Shown here piece after piece: positions 1-8,321 of a stretch of 64,000 nt of DNA. The DNA is from CAVQRC01 sp963715045. GTDB taxonomy: Bacteria; Planctomycetota; Planctomycetia; Pirellulales; Lacipirellulaceae. The translations under genes were made by a program, and so were the position numbers. How positions within the stretch are numbered: position 1 is the stretch's first letter; each line of letters starts with the position of its first letter. The notes below the pieces were generated by a model. The model had not been told where the DNA came from and did not search any database. It saw only the letters and a program-made list of their open reading frames with translations. The DNA is taken from assembly GCA_963715045.1 (NCBI GenBank), contig CAVQRC010000014.1, positions 1 to 64,000 on the forward strand. Direction: 5' to 3'.

Positions 1-1
1 G

Positions 2-290
2 CGGGGATAATCAATGAGGCTCAAGGGGAAACGACCGGGAGGGACGGGACAAATCCCCATAGCCGCCGGGGGGCCCAGGGGGGCTGATTCAGGTCTGAAA
101 CGAGCCACACAACGCCTGTCTACGAAGACCCCATCAAATCCCGCAGATTTCGAAGTTGTGTTGACAGTAGACAGTTCCACAAGTTCGATTGCACCACTCA
201 GAGAAGAGGCTCGTTCCTGGTCACGAACCCAACCGCGTCTACGAAACCTCAGCATTCCCCGTGAAAGTCGAAGTTCCGTTGTCAGTTGAC
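2..290. repeat. Diverged accessory repeat module, left copy (module end with 55-bp units)
   Basis: This stretch contains a GGGGATAAT motif, then GGGACAAATCCCCA, a G/C run, and a 55-bp unit at 118-172 that begins GTCTACGAA and ends GTAGAC. The same order of motifs recurs at about 4871-5049, where another exactly 55-bp unit (4995-5049) has the same ends. A related 54-bp unit lies at 237-290. The short inverted ends (GTCTAC/GTAGAC) and the preserved order argue that these are diverged copies of one accessory module. Function unknown. No convincing gene lies in 1-808. Confidence 0.5.
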
Positions 291-471
291 AACTTGGCGT
301 AGTGCAAATGCGAGCTGAAAGATCCGACTTCGTATGTCGTTGGCCAGGCGTCACCAGGCCGTCGCGTCGTTAACGGCTGCCGAATTTCCAGTTGCTTGCC
401 TGGATCGGCTTGAATCAGGCCCGCATGCGATCCACATCACCGTGAGGGTGTAAACCGCCAGCTACGGTGCC

Positions 472-556
472 TTCTTTGCGGCGGCGAGTTCCGCAGGCTC
501 GGGACCCTTGGGACGGATTGGAAGCGATTCTCAGGCCCCTGGACCGGCCGCTAATG
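472..556. repeat. Diverged accessory repeat module, second segment (copy A)
   Basis: About 85 bp here align by eye with 4141-4221. Shared landmarks in the same order are TTTGCGxCGG, GGGACCCxTTGGxACxG, GGAAGCGATT, and CTGGACxGGCCG before a final TATG or AATG. In the right-hand copy this segment abuts the 3' end of a small gene and is separated by that gene from the 55-bp-unit segment; here the gene is missing. This suggests decayed tandem units of one mobile or accessory element. Confidence 0.45.
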
Positions 557-808
557 CCGGTTGTCGGGACAGGAGCGGGGGCTGCTGCTGACCAGCCGAG
601 AGACGCTTTCGCCGACCCCGACGGAGGTAGGCTGCTCGCGGATTGGACGGGACCGGCCTGTGTCATCGACCTGCGACGGCCAGGCTGGTCATTTCAGACA
701 TCGTGCAGCGGGCGATGTGTTTGCCGCGTCTAAGCAAACGTCCGTTTCTGGTGACGAGTCAGTTACACCCCTGCACGGAAATGGCTCTCACGAAGCTGCG
801 CCGGACGA

Positions 809-2155
809 TCAATCCGAAGAACTTTTTTGACGCAACGGATGTGGCCGTGAGTCACGTACTACAAAACCATCACGGATTACGACCAGCACATCATCCGGAT
901 TCACCGGTTCCGATAGCGGGTCAACTCTCGTCAAGACCACATCTGCACGTTTTCCAACTTCTACGGTGCCGACTTCATCCAAAATACCCAGATGCATGGC
1001 TGCGTCTCGTGTTGCACTCTGAATGACATGAGCACGCGTCATCCCTGATGACGCCATCAACTCAAACTCTATCCACGTGTTCCTGCCGTGTGGCGGATAG
1101 ATGCTCAATGGCACCGATGAGAAGGTGTCGCTTCCCAAAGCTATTCGAGCCTGAGCTCTGTAGGCGGACACGAGGTTGTGTTTTCCAATTTGCTCGCTTC
1201 GACCGTTCGCATATCGGTAGACGGCTAGGGTCGGGACGTAAAATGCGTTGTTTCGTTCGAGCAATTGAAACAAGTCCGGTGGCGCAACTTCAGCAACGAC
1301 ACCGTGCTCGAGTCCGTCAGCACCGGCCTCAATGACGCGAATTGCGTCTGCGGTCCTCCACGTGTGAACGGTCGCACGCAGGTTGTGGCGATGAGATTCG
1401 TCAATAGCGGCCTTAACCGTAGCGATTTCCAGCTTCGGATATTTCTCACCTCCAACCGCGAGCGGACCGCCATCGTGGTAGAGCTTGACGGCATCTACCT
1501 TTTGCTTCGCCAACTCTCGAACTGTCTCCCGTGCCTCTCTCGCCGTCGTGACCTCACGGCAGTGTTCCGAACGCCACCAACCGTCGTCACCGGCTACGTG
1601 AGTCGGCCACCCTTGTGGTGCAGTTATACCTGGCCCGGTGACGAGCAGCCGGGGACCCGAAGACGGCATGCTTCGAAGGCTATCGCGGAGTCGCAGTATC
1701 AACGATGTAGGGTCCCCTGTTGACTTGATTGTCGTAACACCGGCCTCTAGGTAGCCCTTAAGCCGTTTCGGAACATCAAGTGTCAGCTCCTTCTCATGAC
1801 CGTTGAGTCCAATACCCTGGGTACCGGCGAAAAGATGAACATGAGCGTCGATAAGACCGGGCATTAGGGATAGTCCGGCTCCGTCAATGACGCGCGTGCC
1901 ATGAGTAGCGAAGTCCTTTGTGTCGCCCACGAAAGAAATTTGTCCGTTACGTAACTGCAGCGAGGCGCATTCAATGATTCGCCCATCTCCCACAATGACG
2001 CGGACGTTCGTGATGCTCAATGCCTGTGGCTCTTGCCCGACAACAGTCCAAGGAAATGCACAGAGCGCCGCTAGGCAAACGATTAGCCAGAGATTTCGAA
2101 ATTGCGACTCGCGACGGACGGGACCGGATTTTCGCAATCCGACCTTGGTATGCAT
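809..2155 (-). CDS. Exported amidohydrolase-family protein (imidazolonepropionase-like)
   Basis: Metal-dependent hydrolase of the amidohydrolase superfamily, about 448 residues from the ATG at 2155. That start is preferred because it gives a clean N-terminal export signal (basic residues, then LWLIVCLAALCAFPW); an upstream in-frame ATG at 2221 would add an unlikely extension. Visible motifs are the metal-binding HxH in GLIDAHVHLFAG, the bridging lysine in VKLYHDGG, the histidines in TVHTW and LEHGVV, and the C-terminal GKRADVVL of the small beta domain. The usual GTDAG aspartate motif appears as GSDTF. The substrate cannot be told; cyclic amides or dipeptides are typical for this family. It stands alone, with no operon partner in view. 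Confidence 0.8.
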   Translation of the reverse strand: MHTKVGLRKSGPVRRESQFRNLWLIVCLAALCAFPWTVVGQEPQALSITNVRVIVGDGRIIECASLQLRNGQISFVGDTKDFATHGTRVIDGAGLSLMPGLIDAHVHLFAGTQGIGLNGHEKELTLDVPKRLKGYLEAGVTTIKSTGDPTSLILRLRDSLRSMPSSGPRLLVTGPGITAPQGWPTHVAGDDGWWRSEHCREVTTAREARETVRELAKQKVDAVKLYHDGGPLAVGGEKYPKLEIATVKAAIDESHRHNLRATVHTWRTADAIRVIEAGADGLEHGVVAEVAPPDLFQLLERNNAFYVPTLAVYRYANGRSEQIGKHNLVSAYRAQARIALGSDTFSSVPLSIYPPHGRNTWIEFELMASSGMTRAHVIQSATRDAAMHLGILDEVGTVEVGKRADVVLTRVDPLSEPVNPDDVLVVIRDGFVVRDSRPHPLRQKSSSD

Positions 2156-2425
2156 CGCCCACATTGACCTTGACTCCATTGAGTTCGTCGCGATTGGAAA
2201 TCTCGGCAATGCCGAGCACAAGCCACTGGCTCTTCGGGAAGCTGTCGACCTTCTCCAGAATCCATCACGTCAGGTCGTACCACTTCACCAGCAGGACCGG
2301 GGGTTCACGTCCTGTCCTGCCAGGTCCTTGCGTCTCATCGTGAGATTCCGTTCTCGAAAATATATCGCGCGCCGCTGCGCGGCGAAAAGGTAAAGGGTAA
2401 GAGGGTTAAAGCACCAAGGGTGATC

Positions 2426-3432
2426 CTAAGCTCGTCTCCGCATCAAGAGCCCTACTGCTGCCAAAGCGCCTAACAGAACCGTACTGGGCTCAGGGATACT
2501 TGCCACGCGAAAACCGATGGAGAAGAACTCGTCCGTGGGGTTGACGTCGCTCCGGAAGTCGGCGCGCAGGTCGTCGCCGCTGCTGAGGAACGACCCGCCC
2601 CGCAGGCCGCGGAAGGAAGAACTAATGACCGCTTCGTTCCACTCCCACACGTTGCCACCCTGGTCAAAGGTGCCGTAGAAGCTGGCACTCAAGGGGCCTG
2701 CGCGCCCACGGTCGTCACGTTGCCATTCTGTCCGTTCCAGTCAGCACCACTCGGCGTAGTTAGCGACGTTCGCACCAGGGTTGCTAATGTCACCGACTGC
2801 ATTCGCCGTGGCGATGGTAGGCGGGAGTTACTCGCCGTGGGATAGAGCCAGTAGTCGTCTGCGTCGCCTCCCTGGGCTGCTGGCTCATAGTAGGCCGCCT
2901 TGTACCACTCGTCCTCGCTGGGGATGAAGAACGTTGCGCCCGGCCGCGCGGGTTTCGTTCACTCCGTTGCCGATGGTGTAGACGCCACTCTCCGTGCCGC
3001 TCCCACCCGTGGGTTGGCCGTTCTCCAGCCAATTCACAAACCGCATCGCGTCGAAGAACGACACGTAGTTGACCGGCTTGTTTCGCATGTTGGTCTTCGT
3101 GGAGTACTTCGACCCGCTGGCGGCTCCCGCCGTTGAAGCGATGCCGCCGCGTGCATCGGACCCCATGTGAGCTGCTATAGACGCGTTGGGATTGGTCCCC
3201 ATCGGGTCCACCGCGTTGAGGAACTCCGCGTACTGGGCGTTGGTCACTTCGTGCTTGCTGATGCGGTAGGTGTAAGTCGACTGCCCGCCGTAGGTTGCTT
3301 GGATCATTGGCGGTAGTCGTCCGCCGCGTTGCCGGGATTGCCGACGGTGGCCCAGTCGAACGTAACCGCGTCGGCCGGCGCGGCGCAGAAGAGTACCAGG
3401 GTTGATAGAATCAAAGCTGTGGTGGATCTCAT
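2426..3432 (-). pseudogene. PEP-CTERM SUMF1/formylglycine-generating-enzyme-like protein, frameshifted
   Basis: Pieces of one protein lie in three frames. A signal peptide starts at 3432 (MRSTTALILSTLVLF, with AGGGAG as ribosome site) and runs to a stop near 3300. The next frame carries ISKHEVTNAQYAEFLNAVDP, MGSDARGGI and NKPVNYVSFFDAMRFVNW. A third section around 2790-2940 is shifted again, and 2426-2690 gives YGTFDQGGNVWEWNEAV, FRGLRGGSF and FSIGFRVAS. The C-terminus is PEPS, a hydrophobic helix and MRRRA, a PEP-CTERM sorting signal for exosortase. These are standard landmarks of planctomycete SUMF1-domain PEP-CTERM proteins. At least three frameshifts are needed, so it is either decayed or badly sequenced. 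Such proteins usually lack the copper-binding cysteines of true formylglycine-generating enzymes. Confidence 0.8.
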
Positions 3433-3712
3433 TAGTCGCTCCCTGAAAGAGATGCGTATTCCAGGTGGAAGTCATTGAGCATAAATGCCAGTCCGGATTG
3501 TAGCCGAAAACGCCCCTCTCTGCGGGCAAGGCCTCCAAGAAAGCCCTTTGGATATCGCGCACGTTCTTGACCGGAAGGCGGTTACGTCGAGCCGGCTGAG
3601 ACTTCGCACAGGCAAGGGGCAGGCCGCCTTTAGGCGCGATGGGAAACTCCGGTCGGATGGACCAACCGCTCGCAGGTACGCCCTGGTCCTTCGAGTCAGC
3701 GGTTGATTTCTC
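3433..3712. other. Intergenic stretch, no supported gene
   Basis: Short overlapping open frames on both strands have no recognisable protein features. It includes the promoter and ribosome-binding side of the PEP-CTERM gene (AGGGAG just upstream of 3432). Confidence 0.4.
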
Positions 3713-3913
3713 TCAACGACGAGCACGCTCGTACATCGCCAAGTCAAGCTGGTGGGCTAGATCGGCCACCGGCCGACGAATCGCAAGCTCTTCGACTTCC
3801 TCCAAGTCATCGGAGACTGAACGCAGCAGTGCGTACAACTCGACGGCGATTTGCTCGGGGCATTGCCGCACGATCTCACCGGCGATCACGTCAAGCTGGA
3901 AGTCGTCACTCAT
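3713..3913 (-). CDS. Small acidic hypothetical protein (66 aa)
   Basis: I do not recognise a family. The start at 3913 is supported by a good Shine-Dalgarno sequence (GAAGGAG) about 7 bases upstream. The protein is rich in Asp/Glu and Leu in its first two thirds (MSDDFQLDVIAGEIVRQ, then LLRSVSDDLEEVEELAIRR) and ends basic, consistent with a small helical protein. It sits in the accessory region between the broken PEP-CTERM gene and the repeat module. Calling it a gene rests on the ribosome site and on coding-like amino-acid composition. Confidence 0.5.
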   Translation of the reverse strand: MSDDFQLDVIAGEIVRQCPEQIAVELYALLRSVSDDLEEVEELAIRRPVADLAHQLDLAMYERARR

Positions 3914-4140
3914 CTCTCAACTCCTTCGGTTCGGGGCAGACATCGGCAGGCAACCCAGTGGTGCCTACATTCTCACGAGTTCTCCAAGCCAGAGGGCCTG
4001 GAGAGTAGGACTCAGCAGCCTCTTCGCCACTTCTTCACCATCGCTTCAGTCGTTGTGTTGTTCTCCTCTGGCCCGAGTGCCAGCCAGGCCCAAGTGGCTC
4101 CTTCACTGGCCCGGCCGTAAGCGATCAACAGGAGGCCCTT

Positions 4141-4221
4141 TTTTGCGTCGGAGAACTCCCATGGCCCTGGGACCCCTTGGACAGGCCGGAAGCGATTTGA
4201 GAGCTCTGGACAGGCCGTATG
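4141..4221. repeat. Diverged accessory repeat module, second segment (copy B)
   Basis: Right-hand counterpart of the segment at 472-556, in the same orientation. It ends exactly where the minus-strand hypothetical gene (4222-4737) ends, so the segment forms the 3' flank of that gene. Confidence 0.45.
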
Positions 4222-4737
4222 TCACCGTGGCTTCGAACGAAACCGGTGCTGCCGGCCCGCCTCAGCCAGCTTCTGCAACTGGTGAGGCGACGATTTGTTT
4301 CGTCGCCTCTTCCGCGCCCCCACCAGGCCGAAGATCAACTCGCTGTGCTCAATGCTGAAGATCGCGTTGGCACCGTCATCTCCGTCTTGCGTGATCTCTA
4401 CGACTCCAGCCGCGGCAAGTTGGGCCAATTGCGTACGGGAGGCTCCCATCTTGCGATCCAGAGAAACGCCCAGCTTCGGTGGGGTCAGCGAGTGCACGTA
4501 GATGTGACCTCTGCTGCCAGGAATGATCTCCATCCAGGGGTCGCCAAGCGCGCCCCCTTCCTCAACCACGACCTGGTAACGGTCCCTGAATTGATCCATG
4601 GGACCATGGGTGTCGGCTTTTGACTTTCTGGGCTTGCTCTGAGGGTGAACCCCCGTTGGGCCCTGACCACCGTCTAGGAGCTCCGGTTGCTCATCGCACA
4701 GAGAACCCTCAGGAAGTACGGATGGTTGCTCGAGCAT
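4222..4737 (-). CDS. Conserved accessory hypothetical protein (about 171 aa)
   Basis: No named family recognised. The open frame extends upstream to 4896, but the ATG at 4737 is the likely start because GGAGG lies 6 bases before it, inside an alternative ATG at 4749. The N-terminal third is Pro/Glu-rich and looks disordered. The middle holds DPWMEIIPGSRGHIYVHS followed by a helix-turn-helix-like stretch (RTQLAQLAAAGVVEI). The C-terminus is Arg/Lys-rich (GARKRRRNKSSPHQLQKL), which would suit nucleic-acid binding. It lies inside the repeated accessory module next to an integrase relic, so I infer a mobile-element cargo gene. Confidence 0.5.
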   Translation of the reverse strand: MLEQPSVLPEGSLCDEQPELLDGGQGPTGVHPQSKPRKSKADTHGPMDQFRDRYQVVVEEGGALGDPWMEIIPGSRGHIYVHSLTPPKLGVSLDRKMGASRTQLAQLAAAGVVEITQDGDDGANAIFSIEHSELIFGLVGARKRRRNKSSPHQLQKLAEAGRQHRFRSKPR

Positions 4738-4870
4738 GATTGCCTCCATGCTGTCGGCGGACTCTTTGCTCTGCTTTGTCCGCCTGGTTGATGCCCGCAC
4801 TGCGAGCTGTGAGTTGGCCGCCACACGGCTGGCCAAAGACGCTTTCGGCTGGAATCTCGTTGCTGGTGGA

Positions 4871-5049
4871 GGGGTGGGGATAATTGGAACCCGCAAGGCA
4901 GATGGGGGTGGGGGGAGCGGGACAAATCCCCAGGCGCTGGAGGGGCCCCAGGGGGAGTGTGCTTGCGTGTTGCATGAGGTCCGTTTGCACGCTCGTCTAC
5001 GAAACCATGGAAAACGTCGGGGAATCGGAGGTTGTGTAGTTGTGTAGAC
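4871..5049. repeat. Diverged accessory repeat module, right copy, with 55-bp unit at 4995-5049
   Basis: Matches 2-172 in motif order: GGGGATAAT, GGGACAAATCCCCA, a G/C-rich run, then a 55-bp unit starting GTCTACGAA and ending GTGTAGAC. The equal unit length in the two copies supports common origin. Confidence 0.5.
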
Positions 5050-5098
5050 GGTGATCGTTGTTGGTCCGTCAATGAAACGACCCCACAGGCTGGCGGGC

Positions 5099-5278
5099 CT
5101 ATGGGGTCGGGTGGGGGGTGGTCTGGGAGACGATGCTCAGGATCTGCTGCCGCTGGTCGTCAGTGAGGGTGTGCCAGGCGGAGATGACTTGTTGCAGTTC
5201 CCGGCTTGCGGAACGAAGTGCACCGGATTCTGCAGCGCGATTCTCAGTAAGTGCGGTTTTTCCCAGTGTTTCTCGAGC
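5099..5278 (-). pseudogene. 3' remnant of a tyrosine recombinase/integrase
   Basis: Reading the minus strand to a TAG at 5099-5101 gives about 60 codons with LGKTALTENRAAESGAL followed by LQQVISAWHTLTDDQRQQIL and a short tail. This helical W-x-x-L tail resembles the extreme C-terminus of planctomycete site-specific integrases (recalled from the family, not searched). The open frame is blocked upstream near 5305, so the catalytic domain is absent. It lies directly beside a tRNA-3'-end-like sequence, which is the usual geometry of an integrase next to its attachment site. Alternative: an unrelated small protein fragment. Confidence 0.45.
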
Positions 5279-5303
5279 AGGTTCGAGTCCTACCGGGGGA
5301 GCT
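5277..5303 (+). other. tRNA 3'-end-like sequence, possible attachment-site scar
   Basis: GCAGGTTCGAGTCCTAC looks like a tRNA T-arm (loop TTCGAGT, stem with one mismatch), followed by GGGGGAGC as a possible 3' acceptor half. No matching 5' half of a tRNA is visible in the preceding 100 bases, so this is not a complete tRNA gene. With the integrase remnant on one side and a tRNA-style terminator on the other, a duplicated tRNA end left by integration is a reasonable inference. Confidence 0.35.
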
Positions 5304-5347
5304 CAAAGATTCCCAGCGGAATCCACCGACAACCGGGTTAACCACAG

Positions 5348-5379
5348 ACGCCGAGGCGAGAGTCGCCTCGGCGTTTTTT
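5348..5379 (+). terminator. Strong intrinsic terminator
   Basis: A perfect 12-bp stem ACGCCGAGGCGA/TCGCCTCGGCGT with a GAG loop is followed at once by six T residues on the plus strand. It would end transcription coming from the accessory region or from a tRNA once present upstream. Confidence 0.8.
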
Positions 5380-5502
5380 ATATCCCGTGGTGGCTAATGG
5401 TTTTGCGATGTGGCCGTTGGCGGGCGGCGAACACTGTGTGCCGGCGCAAGAGCGCGAGCTTGGCCCGCTGGGTGCATGAAGGGCGTGTCACGGAGTTGAA
5501 GC

Positions 5503-5916
5503 TCAACCGGCACGGCTGGTTGCGGGCGACTGTTGAGCAAATGCAGCCTCCGTAGGCATGGCCTCTGCCTCGGGCTTGTGGAGCCCAACGACGAGCAGCA
5601 CGGCCGCACTGTTGGCCCAGTAGTACCAGGCATCCAAGCCGGCGAACCCCAAGGCGATCGGAGCGGCCAGAAACACCACCCCGACAAGGAAGTCGACAGC
5701 CAGGTGCACCCCAAACGGCAGCACGCGAAAGACGCCCAGCTTATGGTCCGTGAGTAGCGTGAGAATCAACGCGGCCACGCCGGCGCCAACCGCCAGCCAT
5801 CGGGCCATCGGGTGGGAGTTGCCAAGGTTGAGCAGAAATGGCGCCGCCATAAGGCTCAAGGCTACTGGGTAGTCGAGGTAGGCATGCATCGTCCTGGTCA
5901 CAAAGCGAGGGTCCAT
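5503..5916 (-). CDS. SPW-repeat-like integral membrane protein
   Basis: A protein of about 137 residues from the ATG at 5916, supported by AGGAGG about 8 bases upstream; the longer open frame to 6039 is not needed. It has four hydrophobic segments (YPVALSLMAAPFLLNLG, WLAVGAGVAALILTLL, HLAVDFLVGVVFLAAP, and ANSAAVLLVVGL). The pattern of short helices with proline turns resembles SPW-repeat family proteins of unknown function. It is downstream of the DUF488 gene on the same strand, but about 160 bases separate them, so co-transcription is uncertain. Confidence 0.65.
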   Translation of the reverse strand: MDPRFVTRTMHAYLDYPVALSLMAAPFLLNLGNSHPMARWLAVGAGVAALILTLLTDHKLGVFRVLPFGVHLAVDFLVGVVFLAAPIALGFAGLDAWYYWANSAAVLLVVGLHKPEAEAMPTEAAFAQQSPATSRAG

Positions 5917-6074
5917 GGCGTGTCCTCCTGTGCGAGAAACGGGGCGGTGGAGCGGCGTAGCCGCGAGAGACGTCAGCGGGGCAGCTTCCTTGGACGGAAG
6001 CTGCTGCCGGCCTGCGGGGCAGACGCCTTGGGCCGGCAAACGTTGGATGCCCCGTCCCGTGCGAATCTTACGCG

Positions 6075-6445
6075 TTAAGATTCACTCCGACGCCGAATCA
6101 AGAAATCTTGCAAGACAACCGCGTGATTACACGTTGTGTCAGAAGCTGCGTAAAGGAGAGTCACTACCGGGTGCAAGGCCACTTGTGCAGGTCGTCCTCG
6201 ATCGACGAGTTGTCGATAAGCTCTTGCAGGTAGAGACGGCGGAACTCCTCGAATTTCTCTGGCTGATGTCCGAACCAGCGGCGCAGCGAGGCTGATGGGG
6301 CCAAGTCTTTGGCCCACCAATCGACGTGTGCCGCCTCTTTGCTCATACCTCGCGGCCATAGCCGATCAACGAGGACGCGGTATCCATCCGTCTCTTCGCA
6401 AGCTTCGTAGATGCGCTTGATCTGCACGCCAACGTTTTCAGACAT
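6075..6445 (-). CDS. DUF488 family protein, frameshifted
   Basis: The first 93 codons, from ATG at 6445, give IKRIYEACEETDGYRVLVDR, LWPRGMSKE and HQPEKFEEFRRLYLQEL, the hallmark of DUF488 proteins. The frame then hits a stop at 6164, but the family's C-terminal motif continues in another frame (VVTLLYAASDTTCNHAVVL) to a stop at 6075. One base change near 6175-6190 explains this. The start overlaps the end of the anti-sigma gene by 8 bases, so translation is probably coupled. The biochemical role is unknown. An 8-bp inverted repeat (GAATCTTA/TAAGATTC) overlaps the stop. Confidence 0.75.
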
Positions 6446-6687
6446 CGCTATCACCGCGCAGCGAATCAAGTGTTTTGCGCAGGGCTTCGTACTCCTCTCG
6501 GCACTCACCGCAAACCGCCAGGTGCTGTTCGACCGCTTGCAGGCCCGCTGGAACCGATTTGCCCGACAACTGTGATTCGGCGAACTCCGCGACCACGCGC
6601 GAGGCATTCCTCGCAGTTCAATTCATGGTCTTCGGTTTGACCAATGAGCTGCAGGAGCTGCGCGATTTCGTCTCTGGATAGTGACAT
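6438..6687 (-). CDS. Zinc-finger anti-sigma-factor-like protein, frameshifted
   Basis: Starts at 6687 (MSLSRDEIAQLLQLIGQ), followed by LNCEECLARV. After a one-base shift near 6600 it continues as VAEFAESQLSG and HLAVCGECREEYEALRK, ending at 6438. The H-x3-C-x2-C arrangement (HLAVCGEC) is typical of zf-HC2/ZAS anti-sigma domains, which hold ECF sigma factors inactive. No membrane helix follows, so it would be a small cytoplasmic regulator of about 82 residues. It begins 11 bases after the sigma-factor stop and overlaps the DUF488 start, supporting a regulatory operon. Confidence 0.7.
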
Positions 6688-6697
6688 GTGTAGGATC

Positions 6698-7302
6698 TCA
6701 CTTTGCGGAGGAGGCAACCAGGTCTTCCGCCGTGAAGCCGGCTGCCTCAAGACGCTCTTTCAGCTTTTTCCTGCGCGTCGTGGGTCAACTTGTACAGGGC
6801 GTTGCGACTACTGCCGAGCTGCTCGGCAATCGCGTCCTGCGGCATGCCCTTGAGTTCAGCGAGCAACGCCGTCCGTTGCCGATCGGTCAAATCTCGATGG
6901 ATGGATGTATTCAGTGCTTCCAGCAGATCACGTCGCTGCATCTGAGCATCCGGCGCCCAGTCGTCCGCCGCCGTATCGTGGCCCGGGAGAGCCGCAGGAG
7001 GAACGAATTCGCTAAGGGAAACGTCTTTCCATCGGCTACGCCGCAGTTGCCCCAAGGCAACGCGTATGCCGATTGCCGTGGCCCAGGTGACAAACTGGCT
7101 GCGACTGTCGAACTGGTCGAGCTTGTCGAGAACCCGCAACAGCGACTCTTGTGGCGCTATCCTCCAGAAACGAATCGTCCGCGCGAGGACGGCCCGACAA
7201 CCCGCGGCGTAAATTGCGCAGCAGGACTTCGCGCAGCTCGGCCACAGCGGATTCATTTCGCTGTGCCAAGTCCTCCACCCAGGTTGCGTTACTTCTTTCC
7301 AT
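6698..7302 (-). CDS. ECF-type RNA polymerase sigma factor, frameshifted
   Basis: Three frame segments join into one sigma-70-family protein of about 200 residues: MERSNATWVEDLAQRNESAV from 7302; then, after a shift near 7165, ESLLRVLDKLDQFDSRSQFV and WATAIGIRVALGQLRR (region 2); LTDRQRTALLAELKGM and AIAEQLGSSRNALYKLTHDA (region 4 helix-turn-helix); and, after a shift near 6760, LKERLEAAGFTAEDL to a stop at 6698. The next gene encodes its probable anti-sigma factor. The AhpD-like gene upstream hints at oxidative or electrophile stress as the signal, which is inference. Confidence 0.8.
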
Positions 7303-7338
7303 ACATCACGTCAACAAATAATCGTGGGAATATTGGAA

Positions 7339-7373
7339 CCGCTCGATCGGCTCGCCGGAGCCAGATCGAGCGG
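7339..7373 (-). terminator. Long hairpin between AhpD-like and sigma-factor genes
   Basis: A 10-bp outer stem CCGCTCGATC/GATCGAGCGG and a 5-bp inner stem GGCTC/GAGCC form a very stable hairpin just after the AhpD-like stop codon. No good U tract follows on the minus strand, so it may be a weak terminator, a processing site or an attenuator rather than a full stop. Confidence 0.4.
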
Positions 7374-7383
7374 TGTCCTCAGT

Positions 7384-7929
7384 TCAAGCCGCGGCGAGTT
7401 CGGGAGCTACGGGGAAGTCGACCTCGGTGCCGGCCACATGGTTGAAATAGTTCGTGAACATGTTGAGCGCCACGTTGGCAACGATTTCGGCGATCTCACC
7501 GTCAGTGTACCCGGCCTGGCGTACTCGCTCGACATCTTCGTCAGCCACGACGCCACGGTTGGCAACGATCTGCCGGGCGAACTGGAGCGCTAGCGACTCC
7601 TTTTCGTCGGATGCCGTTGCTCGCCGAGCGTCGCAGGTCTCCTGTTCGGACAGCCCGGCTTTCTTACCCAAAGCGGTGTGGGCCGACACGCAATAGCGGC
7701 AACCGTTGGTTTCACGAACGACGAGGGCTATTTGCTCCCTGAGCCGTGCCGGAAGCGTGCCGGTTGAGAGCGCCTGGCTAAAACCAAGATACGCGTTGGC
7801 GGCGGCCGTCGATTGGGCCATGGTGGCGATGATGTTCGGCACGAGACCCAATTTCTTTTGCACGCCGGCCAGCAATTCGGCGGTGGCGGGAGGGGCGGTG
7901 TCTCGGTTGACTGGTTGAATACGTGGCAT
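7384..7929 (-). CDS. AhpD-like carboxymuconolactone decarboxylase-family protein
   Basis: An intact 181-residue protein. The CMD domain carries the redox pair in CRYCVSAHTALGKKAGL, the CxxC-x2-H signature of AhpD-like peroxidase-related proteins, and a C-terminal NMFTNYFNHVAGTEVDF helix. Such proteins are predicted to reduce peroxides or act as disulfide redox partners in the cytoplasm. It starts the same-strand series AhpD-like, ECF sigma, anti-sigma, DUF488, although a stable hairpin separates it from the sigma gene. The exact substrate is unknown. Confidence 0.85.
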   Translation of the reverse strand: MPRIQPVNRDTAPPATAELLAGVQKKLGLVPNIIATMAQSTAAANAYLGFSQALSTGTLPARLREQIALVVRETNGCRYCVSAHTALGKKAGLSEQETCDARRATASDEKESLALQFARQIVANRGVVADEDVERVRQAGYTDGEIAEIVANVALNMFTNYFNHVAGTEVDFPVAPELAAA

Positions 7930-8321
7930 GGGAATTGCCTCACTTGAGAATGGGAAACGGTGGGTTTCCCATTGGATGCCTCAAGGTCGGTATTCCTTAC
8001 GCCGCCGGCTCTCTCCCGGCTCTCGGTTGTCGGAAAACGGGACGGTGAGATTCCGTAACGCGTCAGAAATTGCCACCACATGCGACCCTCAACTCCAACG
8101 GGAGAAGTTGTGGCCGAGCGTTAACTTGCCATTTGGCACGAGCAGATCGTAGGGTTCGGTGGACGACGCGAGTGCCACAGTCAAATCCGTCGTGAGGGGC
8201 TGCCCCATGTCGAGCGTTACGAGCGATCTTGCTCGGGCAGCAAGCCGCCCATCGGCATGTGCGGCACTTTGCTTGATCTCTGAGTTCCGGACGTCGAACT
8301 CGGGAGAATTCCTGACAAACG
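7930..8321. other. Intergenic stretch without supported gene
   Basis: Only short overlapping open frames are present. One on the minus strand (8089-8361) overlaps the end of the FucI-like gene and has no recognisable motif. Confidence 0.4.

Noticed and set aside
5220..5303. A complete tRNA gene
   Set aside because: Only the T-arm and 3' acceptor-like half are visible; no matching 5' half, D-arm or anticodon arm was found.
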